This document shows, in pieces, positions 17,933 to 24,776 of a stretch of 64,000 nucleotides of DNA. Position 1 is the first letter of the stretch, and every line of letters begins with the position of its first letter. Under the pieces are notes generated by a model that made no database searches, had not been told where the DNA came from, and saw only the letters and a list, made by a program, of their open reading frames with translations. Made by a program: the position numbers and the translations under genes. Source of the stretch: Sarcina sp. DSM 11001 (GTDB taxonomy: Bacteria; Bacillota; Clostridia; Lachnospirales; Lachnospiraceae); contig NZ_FNFZ01000013.1 in NCBI RefSeq assembly GCF_900101015.1, positions 48,448 through 112,447 of the forward strand, in the 5' to 3' direction.

Positions 17933-18179
17933 GTATGAATAAACAGCGAGGAAAAGCCGAGGGAGCGTCGTGAGCAAACTGCGCAGCAGTTTGCTGCCGA
18001 ACGCTCAAGAGGCCTTGACGAGCGTCCAAACATGAGCACAGAGCAACGCAAGGCCGCCAGTGCGGCCGAAGCGGGGTGAGGTGCGAATGTTTGGAGCGAT
18101 GCGAGAGCGCCCGTGGCGCGGAGCAGCGCGTAGTTTATTCATACATGTTTGCGGTCACGAGACCATAGGCACAAGTATG
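17933..18179 (+). repeat. Structured dispersed element, family 1 (copy A)
   Basis: It begins right after the TGA of the HdeD-like gene. End inverted repeats are GTATGAATAAAC (17933-17944) and GTTTATTCATAC (18133-18144); the tail hairpin is GGTC-ACGA-GACC, then ACAAGTATG. Internal stems: AGCAAACTGC/GCAGTTTGCT, CCAAACAT/ATGTTTGG (18026-18033/18087-18094) and GGCCGC/GCGGCC (18052-18057/18062-18067). Loops and stems differ in sequence from copy 1, but the pairing is kept. Confidence 0.85.
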
Positions 18180-18441
18180 GGCAAACAGCGAGGAAAAGCC
18201 GAGGGAGCGTCGTGAGCAAACTGCGCAGCAGTTTGCTGCCGAACGCTCAAGAGGCCTTGACGCAGACCGCTTGCGGTCTGTTGCGTCCGCAAACATGAGC
18301 ACAGAGCAACGCAAGGCCGCCAGTGCGGCCGAAGCGGGGTGAGGTGCGAATGTTTGGAGCGATGCGAGAGCGCCCGTGGCGCGGAGCAGCGCGTAGTTTA
18401 TTCATACATGTTTGCGGTCACGAGACCATAGGCACAAGTAT
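18175..18441 (+). repeat. Structured dispersed element, family 1 (copy B)
   Basis: Tandem neighbour of copy A, sharing the GTATG at the junction. It is nearly identical except for an extra hairpin CAGACCGC-TT-GCGGTCTG (18263-18280) nested in GACGC/GCGTC (18259-18263/18283-18287), which replaces GAGCGTC of copy A. The left end reads GTATGGGCAAAC, so the outer inverted repeat is partly lost. Confidence 0.85.
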
Positions 18442-18478
18442 CGGCAAACAGCGAGGAAAAGCCGAGGGAGCGTCGTGC
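18442..18478 (+). repeat. Family-1 element, left-end fragment (copy C)
   Basis: GGCAAACAGCGAGG and the next ~20 bases repeat the start of copy B, then the match stops at CGTCGTG. The following 70 bases up to the MaoC start are unrelated. Confidence 0.75.
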
Positions 18479-18546
18479 CCGCCAAAAAGAAGCCGGAAAG
18501 CGGCCGGTAAGTGATTGGCAAGCAGCCGGAAGTGATTGGAAAAATT

Positions 18547-19821
18547 ATGGACATCAGGGAATGGAATGAACGGATCGATTCTTTTATAAAGGAAGAGAAC
18601 AGCGTTATCGGCCGGACCGTACCGGTGTATCGGATCTATTGTCAGGACGGGACAGACCGGTCCGGAGGCGGCTTTTATAATGAAATGGTGACTGCGGATA
18701 CCATCGGGAGGTTTGCGAGAGCACTGGGCGATTCCAATCCCCTGTATTCGGATCCCATGTATGCAAAAGAGGGAATCTATGGTGGTATTGTTGCTCCCCC
18801 GCTCCTGGAATGCTGTATCTGCTCGACTTTTATCGGCGGCAGGATGCCCCGGGTCAGAGGGATCAGTGTTTATGACGGGGGTACAAAATGGGAGAGGTTT
18901 GTACCGATCCGCCCGGGAGATTTTTTTACTGCACAGACAGAATACCTTGGTGTCGGGGAAGTGAAAAGAGAGGAGGCCGGCAGCAGGCTGCTGCTTCGGA
19001 GTCATGAAATCCGGCTCACAAATCAGACAGGGGCACTGGTTTCAAGGCTGACAGCGAGGTCTCTGATCACCTGTGCTTCTCCTGAAAAAACAGGGGATGT
19101 CGGCTCTGCCGTGAAAAAGCCCGCACCGGAAAGCTCTGCCGGGAAAAAGCATGAAACGACAGGTTCTGTCATCGGAAATAATGCCGGACCCGTCCCTCAC
19201 TTGTTTTCAACCCGCCCCCATTATTCACAGGAACAGCTGGAAGCAGTCGGCAGAAATCTGGACGCCCAGCTCCGCGGGGATTTCCGCCGCGGAAGTGATC
19301 CGAGATACTGGGAGGATGTACAGGCCGGGGAGGCGCTTCCGGAGGAGGTTGTGGGTCCCTATGATGAGTCGGACGGCTCTGCCCTGATGGCTGCCATCGG
19401 TGCGGCCAATGCTTTTGCGACGAAATGGGCAGCGGTAAGGTATCGGAAGGGCAGCGGGCTCATCGACCCGGAGACAGGAGCCCGCCGTCATCCCATCGAC
19501 AGACACATGAGCGATGCAGCGGCGAGGGCTCAGGGACTGCCCCGGGCAGTCGTCTCCGGCGTGCACAGTCAGGCTCTGTTGGCAAAGCTGGCGGGAGACT
19601 GGATGGGGGACGCGGGTTTCCTCTGTTCTCTGGACTGCCGCTGCCGCAGACCCCTCTATTTCGGAGACCTCTCGACCCAGCGCGGGTATGTGACCGGCAA
19701 AAGCAGAAATGAAAAAACCGGAGACTGCTATGTCAATCTCCGGCTTGAAGGGGTGCGGCAGGACGGTATTGTGCACACGGAGGCCGAGGCGGTAGTCAGG
19801 CTGCCGTCCCGGACGGAATGA
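18547..19821 (+). CDS. Double-hotdog MaoC-like dehydratase
   Basis: 424 residues in two hotdog halves: an N-terminal MaoC_dehydrat_N/FAS1-type domain (about residues 15-170) and a C-terminal MaoC-like domain (about 230-420), joined by a Lys/Glu-rich linker. The first half has FARALGDSNPLYSD; the second has AVVSGVHSQALLAKLAGDW and PLYFGDLSTQRGYVTG. Such proteins hydrate enoyl-CoA-like thioesters. Whether the catalytic Asp/His pair is complete is uncertain: the first half has the Asp loop, while the His of the second half is in GVHSQ. The ATG at 18547 has only a weak site; GTG 18511 is an alternative. It is isolated from other fatty-acid genes and sits directly behind repeats. Confidence 0.75.
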   Translation: MDIREWNERIDSFIKEENSVIGRTVPVYRIYCQDGTDRSGGGFYNEMVTADTIGRFARALGDSNPLYSDPMYAKEGIYGGIVAPPLLECCICSTFIGGRMPRVRGISVYDGGTKWERFVPIRPGDFFTAQTEYLGVGEVKREEAGSRLLLRSHEIRLTNQTGALVSRLTARSLITCASPEKTGDVGSAVKKPAPESSAGKKHETTGSVIGNNAGPVPHLFSTRPHYSQEQLEAVGRNLDAQLRGDFRRGSDPRYWEDVQAGEALPEEVVGPYDESDGSALMAAIGAANAFATKWAAVRYRKGSGLIDPETGARRHPIDRHMSDAAARAQGLPRAVVSGVHSQALLAKLAGDWMGDAGFLCSLDCRCRRPLYFGDLSTQRGYVTGKSRNEKTGDCYVNLRLEGVRQDGIVHTEAEAVVRLPSRTE

Positions 19822-19936
19822 ACCTGCAGGCTTCCGCGCGATCTGAGAGAGCACGAAAATACGAAGGAATTCTGGAATAATGACCCTGCCGGCTTTCGCG
19901 CGATCTGAGAGAGCACGAAAGTACGAATGTATTCAG
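19816..19936 (+). repeat. 60-base tandem duplication
   Basis: Two adjacent copies of about 60 bases share CGCGCGATCTGAGAGAGCAC and GAAA-TACGAA, followed by a short third partial (AAAGTACGAATGAATTCAG). The first copy overlaps the end of the MaoC gene. Confidence 0.8.
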
Positions 19937-19962
19937 AAAGTACGAATGAATTCAGAATAAAA

Positions 19963-20010
19963 ACAGGCTGTTCCCGCCGCAAACCGCGGGGTCAGCCTGT
20001 CTGTTTTTTT
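19963..20010. terminator. Bidirectional Rho-independent terminator
   Basis: ACAGGCTG (19963-19970) pairs with CAGCCTGT (19993-20000), with an inner CCCGC/GCGGG stem. Seven T follow on the plus strand; on the minus strand the stem is followed by TTTTTATT. It separates convergent genes. Confidence 0.85.
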
Positions 20011-20018
20011 CTGAAGTT

Positions 20019-21128
20019 TTATTTTTTCCCGGAAAGCAGAAAGCGGAATCCCTTCTCCAGACCGTCCAGAGTGAGGTCAAACATATCCACGAGCTCCGCG
20101 ATGGCGAGGTGCGACTCGGTCTGGGGACTGCCGTAATCGGGAAGCGGGACCGGGTTCAGCCAGATCATATGGGGGAAATGGCGCTTGAGGCGCTTTAGCA
20201 TTTCCGTGCCCGGGATGCCTGCCTTATTGTCATAAAAATTGTATTCCGTCCCTTCCAGTTCATAGAGATGCATTTCCGCATCCCCCACAATGATCACGCG
20301 GTAACGCTCATCACATTCCTCCATGAGGTGGTCGGCGGAAATGTAGTTCCCGTCCCGCAGTTCCATTGTCGGATCCATAAAAAGGAGGGAGTAGATGAGA
20401 TTGTGAAAATAATAGGTGCGCAGTTCCCTCAGATGACGGGCTGCTGTCGCCGCCTGGAAGAGCTCGGAGCAGAGTCTGGCAAAGGAACTCATGGAGCCTC
20501 CGCTGTCCATGAGGAGGATGACGCGGATCGTGTTTTTGCGCGGCTTGCGGTATTCGACCTGTAGAAGGCCGCTGCGCCGGCAGGTCGAGTCAATGGTCCG
20601 GTCGATGTCGAGCTCCTGCTCATTGGTCTCGATCTGGGTGGAGAGATTGCGCAGGACGCGGAAGGCCATCTGGAACTGACGGGTGTCGAGGGTGTTGTCT
20701 TTGCGGAAGTCCCTGAAGCGCCGGCTGCCCGGAGCGAAGATGGAAGTCCTTCCGCCGCCGGAGCCCGACCCCGGGCCCGGAGCATTTTTTCCGGCGCCGG
20801 GAGCGCCTGCCATTCCTTCCTGGACAAAGACCTGATCCCTGCGCCCGGGGGTCCCGGCCAGCTTGGGGTCGATCCGCTCCAGGACCTCCCGCACCTCTTT
20901 CGGCAGAGGCTTTGCCGCGAACCTGTTCCGGAAGAATTCATCAAAGGCCACGTCAAAGGGGTCGAATTCGGACTCATCCCGCAGGAGGACGACCCTGCAG
21001 AGATGACGGAATCCCTCCAGAGTGGATTCATGCAGGCCTTTTTCCATTCCTTCCATAAGGACCATCCATTCCCCGATGGAGATCTTCAGCCCTTTATTTC
21101 TCAGATAGTAAAAAAAATCAATCAGCAT
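20019..21128 (-). CDS. VWA-domain protein (CoxE-like)
   Basis: 369 residues. The C-terminal half carries a von Willebrand A domain with MIDAS-like DSGGSMSS (about residue 208). The N-terminal ~110 residues are helical, then a Gly/Pro-rich linker (APGAGKNAPGPGSGSGGG). It matches the CoxE-type VWA proteins that pair with MoxR ATPases to insert metals or remodel target complexes. The MoxR gene lies upstream, 259 bases away, in the same direction. That gap contains two copies of TTTTCGAGTACAAGGAGAA and a hairpin, so the two genes may not be on one simple transcript. The client is not encoded nearby. Confidence 0.85.
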   Translation of the reverse strand: MLIDFFYYLRNKGLKISIGEWMVLMEGMEKGLHESTLEGFRHLCRVVLLRDESEFDPFDVAFDEFFRNRFAAKPLPKEVREVLERIDPKLAGTPGRRDQVFVQEGMAGAPGAGKNAPGPGSGSGGGRTSIFAPGSRRFRDFRKDNTLDTRQFQMAFRVLRNLSTQIETNEQELDIDRTIDSTCRRSGLLQVEYRKPRKNTIRVILLMDSGGSMSSFARLCSELFQAATAARHLRELRTYYFHNLIYSLLFMDPTMELRDGNYISADHLMEECDERYRVIIVGDAEMHLYELEGTEYNFYDNKAGIPGTEMLKRLKRHFPHMIWLNPVPLPDYGSPQTESHLAIAELVDMFDLTLDGLEKGFRFLLSGKK

Positions 21129-21387
21129 TTCGCATACCTGTATCCCGGAACCGGGAGTGATGAGGAGAAATTCTCAGGGACTGTCCGCCAAATAACTTAG
21201 GAAAGATGCACAGGATTTTTTTCGAGTACAAGGAGAATTTTTCGAGTACAAGGAGAAAACGCAGACGATGCGGGCATCGTCGAAGTTTTTCGACAAAGTA
21301 ACCGGAAAAAGAGATGTAGATCTTTCTGATCTATTTTCCCTGAGTTTTTTTCTGAATTCTTTTCCTGAGTTATTAAGAAACAGTTCC

Positions 21388-22203
21388 TTAGTGCATAGAC
21401 TTTTTCATAAGAGCGATATCCTTGTCCTTTTTGAGGAGAACGCCTGAATAGGGAATGTCCTTGGCAATGCGGTCCGGGTCCACGCCGTCGGCCGACAGGG
21501 CCTGAAGCCAGTCGAGCAGCTCCGAAGTACTGGGCTTTTTGGCCAGGTTCGGCACACGCCGGATATTGTAAAAGGTCAGAACAGCCTGCCTCATGAGCTC
21601 CTCATCGATATCTCCGAAATGGGCATGGACGATCTCTTTCATCTGGGCAAATTCCGGGAATTCAATGTAATGGAAGATGCAGCGGCGCAGGAAGGCATCG
21701 GGAAGTTCTTTTTCCGCATTGGAAGTAATGATGACGATGGGGCGGTGCTTCGCCTTTACAGTCTCTTTTGTCTCCTGCACATAAAACTCCATCTGGTCCA
21801 TCTCCCAGAGCAGGTCATTGGGAAACTCCAGATCCGCCTTGTCGATCTCGTCGATCAGCAGGATGACCTGTTCCTCGGAGAGAAAGGCTTCCCCGATCTT
21901 TCCATATTTGATATACTGGCTGACATCGGCCACCTCACCGCCGAACTGGCTGTCGTACAGGCGCTGGACCACATCATAGGTGTAGAGGCCGTCCTGGGCC
22001 TTTGTGGTGGATTTGATGTTCCAGGTCAGGAGCTTTTTTCCCAGAGCGTCTGCGATCGCCTGCGCCAGCATGGTCTTGCCGGTGCCCGGCTCCCCCTTGA
22101 CCAGGAGGGGCTTTTTGAGTGTCATGGCGATATTGACGGTCTTCATCAGATCTTCAGAGGCAATGTATGTCTTGCTGGTTTCCAAATGAGCATTCTGCAG
22201 CAT
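21388..22203 (-). CDS. MoxR-family AAA+ ATPase
   Basis: 271 residues. Walker A GEPGTGKTM (about residues 37-45), Walker B VILLIDEIDKAD, sensor-1 IITSNAEKELPDAF and arginine finger LRRC are all present. MoxR ATPases act as chaperones for metal-cofactor insertion or complex assembly together with VWA proteins, which fits the downstream CoxE-like gene. AAGGAG precedes the ATG. The length is at the short end of the family. Confidence 0.9.
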   Translation of the reverse strand: MLQNAHLETSKTYIASEDLMKTVNIAMTLKKPLLVKGEPGTGKTMLAQAIADALGKKLLTWNIKSTTKAQDGLYTYDVVQRLYDSQFGGEVADVSQYIKYGKIGEAFLSEEQVILLIDEIDKADLEFPNDLLWEMDQMEFYVQETKETVKAKHRPIVIITSNAEKELPDAFLRRCIFHYIEFPEFAQMKEIVHAHFGDIDEELMRQAVLTFYNIRRVPNLAKKPSTSELLDWLQALSADGVDPDRIAKDIPYSGVLLKKDKDIALMKKSMH

Positions 22204-22561
22204 TTTCTTCTCCTTAAATAAATATTAATGAATGCATAAATATCAATGATCAAAAAAATCAATGATAAAATCTGAAATGTAATGACTATAAAATGATGAT
22301 TTATAGACGGTTTAAAATGGTGATGATCAAAACTTAAAAAGGTGATGATCAAAATAATACTGATAAAAAACGGTGGGTTAATAATACAGCGGTTAAGATG
22401 ATCAGTTTTTAGTGATCAAATTTTAAAAAACAGCTGTGACTAAAGAAACAGCTGAGACTAAAGACCATTATCCACATATCCAGCCTGAAAATCAAGGGTG
22501 TCGCATCGGCAGAGTGTCCGGTATAATAGGCGGTAGGTCTCTTGTTCATGATAAAAAACAA

Positions 22562-22691
22562 ATAAACGCTCCGACACACCGAAGGTGTGTTGGATGCACC
22601 ACGCGCGCAATGTGGAAGCTGTTTCCTTGTCTTTAAAAGACAAAGACAAGGAAACCCGCGCGCGGGGCGCAAGACTCGCGAGCGAGTCTTG
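22562..22691 (+). repeat. Chain of hairpins upstream of the triple-fusion gene
   Basis: Three stems in series: ACACACC/GGTGTGT (22574-22580/22584-22590), a 14-base-pair stem GTTTCCTTGTCTTT (22621-22634) with 22642-22655, and the family-2 hairpin at 22670-22691. The rest of the 22204-22561 gap is A/T-rich with repeated GGTGATGATCAAAA-type units and no gene. The chain could be a leader structure or a degenerate mobile repeat. Confidence 0.65.
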
Positions 22692-22723
22692 TAATACAGA
22701 GCAGGTTATTGAGGAAGTCAGTT

Positions 22724-24415
22724 ATGGAATATGTATTTTACGGACACGAAAATGCGGATGTCCCCGCGCAGTCAAAGCGGTATCCCGGGATCGGGACCCC
22801 TAAGGATCTCTACGACATTCTGTCGGGGGTCTGGTGTGCCTATACATGTGCGCCCAGGATGCGCAGCGAATGGAGCCCGGAGAACAGGACGCTGGGGCAG
22901 TGTTCGATCACGGCTTTTCTGGCGCAGGATATTTTTGGCGGGAAGGTGTACGGTGTCCCGCGCCCCGGCGGGAGTTTTCACTGCTACAATGTTGTGGACG
23001 GTCATGTTTTTGATCTGACCAGTGAGCAGTTCGGGGAAGAGAAGCTCAGCTATGAGAACAATCCCGAACAGTTCCGGGAGGTGCATTTTGCCAGAGAGGA
23101 AAAGCGCCTGCGCTATGAGTATCTGTGCAGAGCCCTGCGCAGGGCGTGCGGTGTCCGGCCGGACTATCGCTATCTCTTTTTTGACCTGGACGGGACGCTC
23201 ACAAAATCAGAATACGGCATTGTGGATTCCGTGGTCTATGCCCTGGGGAAATTCGGGATCAATAATGAAGACCGTGAAGACCTGAAAAAATTTATCGGTC
23301 CGGCTCTTTTTGACTCCTTCAGGAAGTTTTATGACATGGAACCGGAGCAGGCCGATCAGGCTGTCGTCTTCTACAGGGAGGCTTATGAGAGCAAAGGGAT
23401 CTATAACGCACCTCTGTATGATGGAGTGAAAGAGATGCTCGAAGAGCTGACAAAAGAGGGAAAGACCCTCTTTGTGGTCACAGCAAAGCCCCAGGAGATG
23501 GCAATAAAGGTCCTCAGGCACAATGGGATCGACGGATATTTTGCCGCCGTGATCGGCCCGGACAGGAAGGAACGGCACACGGACAAGGCGGCTCTCGTCC
23601 GCAGGGCGCTCCGTGTCCTGGGCGGAGACCAGCGGACAGAGGGTGATCATCCGGACGACTATCCCGGCGCCGGTGTAAAGATCGCAGAGCATGGAGCCGC
23701 GGCAGGCGCGGAAGACACGATCGCGGAGCATGCGCTTATGGTGGGCGACAGAGAATATGACGCGGTGGGCGCGGCGCGAGAGGGCGTGGACACGATTGGG
23801 GTCCTCTACGGATATGGAAGTCCGGAGGAACTGCGCGATGCCGGAGCGGCCTATCTGGCGCGGACGCCGGAGGAAGCTGCAGCGATCGCCTGCGGCAGGG
23901 ATGAACTTGCTCCCGGCACTGCCAGGATCGCCGGGACGGTCCGGCATTCCAGCGTGGACGGCCCGGGAGTCCGGTATGTCGTCTTTTTTCAGGGCTGCCC
24001 CCATCACTGCCCTGAATGCCAGAATCCCGAGACCTGGGATCCCGAAGGCGGAGAGGAGGTCTTGTTGGAGGGCCTGACGGAGGAACTGCGCGCCACACGG
24101 TATCTGGACGGGGTCACACTCTCGGGGGGAGATCCCTTCCTGCAGCCGGAGGCGGCCATGGCGGTCGCGGATGCCGGGCGGGAGATGGGCCTGAATGTCT
24201 GGGCCTATACCGGATGGACTTTTGAAGCACTGCTGGACGGCGCTGCCGGACAAAAGGCCCGGGAGCTGCTCGGACATCTTGACGTCGTGGTGGACGGACC
24301 CTTCCGCCGGGAACTCTTATCCAAGGAATGCCTTTTCCGCGGCAGCAGCAACCAGCGCCTGATCGACGTTCCCGCCAGCCTCGCCGCCGGAAAGGCTGTT
24401 GAGGCAAGACTGTAG
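22724..24415 (+). CDS. Fusion: YunG-like domain + HAD phosphatase + NrdG activase
   Basis: 563 residues in one frame. Residues 1-145 resemble YunG (WSPENRTLGQCSITAFLAQD, GGSFHCYNVVDG, FDLTSEQFG), a family of unknown function. Residues 146-398 are a HAD hydrolase of the phosphoglycolate-phosphatase type (FFDLDGTLTKSE, VVTAKPQ, MVGDREYDAVGAA). Residues 400-563 are an anaerobic ribonucleotide reductase activase with radical SAM CPHHCPEC (CX3CX2C) and TLSGGDPFLQP. It should cleave SAM to install the glycyl radical on NrdD, the next gene. The start follows GAGGAAG; a TTG five codons earlier is unlikely. A family-2-like hairpin spans the stop codon. Confidence 0.9.
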   Translation: MEYVFYGHENADVPAQSKRYPGIGTPKDLYDILSGVWCAYTCAPRMRSEWSPENRTLGQCSITAFLAQDIFGGKVYGVPRPGGSFHCYNVVDGHVFDLTSEQFGEEKLSYENNPEQFREVHFAREEKRLRYEYLCRALRRACGVRPDYRYLFFDLDGTLTKSEYGIVDSVVYALGKFGINNEDREDLKKFIGPALFDSFRKFYDMEPEQADQAVVFYREAYESKGIYNAPLYDGVKEMLEELTKEGKTLFVVTAKPQEMAIKVLRHNGIDGYFAAVIGPDRKERHTDKAALVRRALRVLGGDQRTEGDHPDDYPGAGVKIAEHGAAAGAEDTIAEHALMVGDREYDAVGAAREGVDTIGVLYGYGSPEELRDAGAAYLARTPEEAAAIACGRDELAPGTARIAGTVRHSSVDGPGVRYVVFFQGCPHHCPECQNPETWDPEGGEEVLLEGLTEELRATRYLDGVTLSGGDPFLQPEAAMAVADAGREMGLNVWAYTGWTFEALLDGAAGQKARELLGHLDVVVDGPFRRELLSKECLFRGSSNQRLIDVPASLAAGKAVEARL

Positions 24416-24427
24416 GAGCGAGTCTTG
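24405..24427. repeat. Degraded family-2 hairpin over a stop codon
   Basis: CAAGACT (24405-24411) pairs with AGTCTTG (24421-24427); the TAG stop of the fusion gene lies in the loop. The right arm GAGCGAGTCTTGAAT is identical to the canonical copies, the left arm is shortened. Confidence 0.6.
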
Positions 24428-24453
24428 AATAAAAAACATTTTTGAAAATTGTG

Positions 24454-24503
24454 CAGTATATTTCTGTTTTTAGAAACATGTTACAGGAATATACTGTTTT
24501 TTT
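24454..24503 (+). terminator. Rho-independent terminator after the fusion gene
   Basis: CAGTATATTTCTGT (24454-24467) pairs at 13 of 14 positions with ACAGGAATATACTG (24483-24496), followed by seven T. It suggests nrdD is mainly transcribed from its own promoter. Confidence 0.85.
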
Positions 24504-24528
24504 AATCACAAGATATTGTAAAAAGTGC

Positions 24529-24557
24529 TTGAATTTTACACTAAATATGGGTATATT
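24529..24557 (+). promoter_or_regulatory. nrdD promoter with NrdR-box-like spacer
   Basis: TTGAAT (24529-24534), 17-base spacer, TATATT (24552-24557). The spacer contains ACACTAAATATGGGT (24538-24552), which resembles an NrdR box (ACACwATATAT...). Only one convincing box was found. The leader to nrdD is about 215 bases with no clear structure. Confidence 0.55.
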
Positions 24558-24776
24558 GGTAATACACGCGCGACAGCAGGCAGATATGGGTCCCTGTTCA
24601 GCCGCGGTGAGGAACGATCCGGGACAGCACGGTGCATACATATGGCAAAGCGAAAAAGGCAGAGCGATAACAGCATGGATGCCGGCTGATCATGAGAGGC
24701 AAAAAAGAAAAAAGTCTGAATATAGAAAGAATATAGAAAGACTGAACAGAGACTTACTTAAAGGGGGATTGCTGTT

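Noticed and set aside
17933..18441. IS200/IS605-derived or HEARO-type element
   Set aside because: Hairpins near the ends are reminiscent, but there are true terminal inverted repeats, and no TnpA, TnpB or HNH gene remains to support it. Kept only as a structured repeat.
17933..18478. CRISPR array
   Set aside because: Repeats are ~250 bases long with no regular spacers and no cas genes; they are structured elements.
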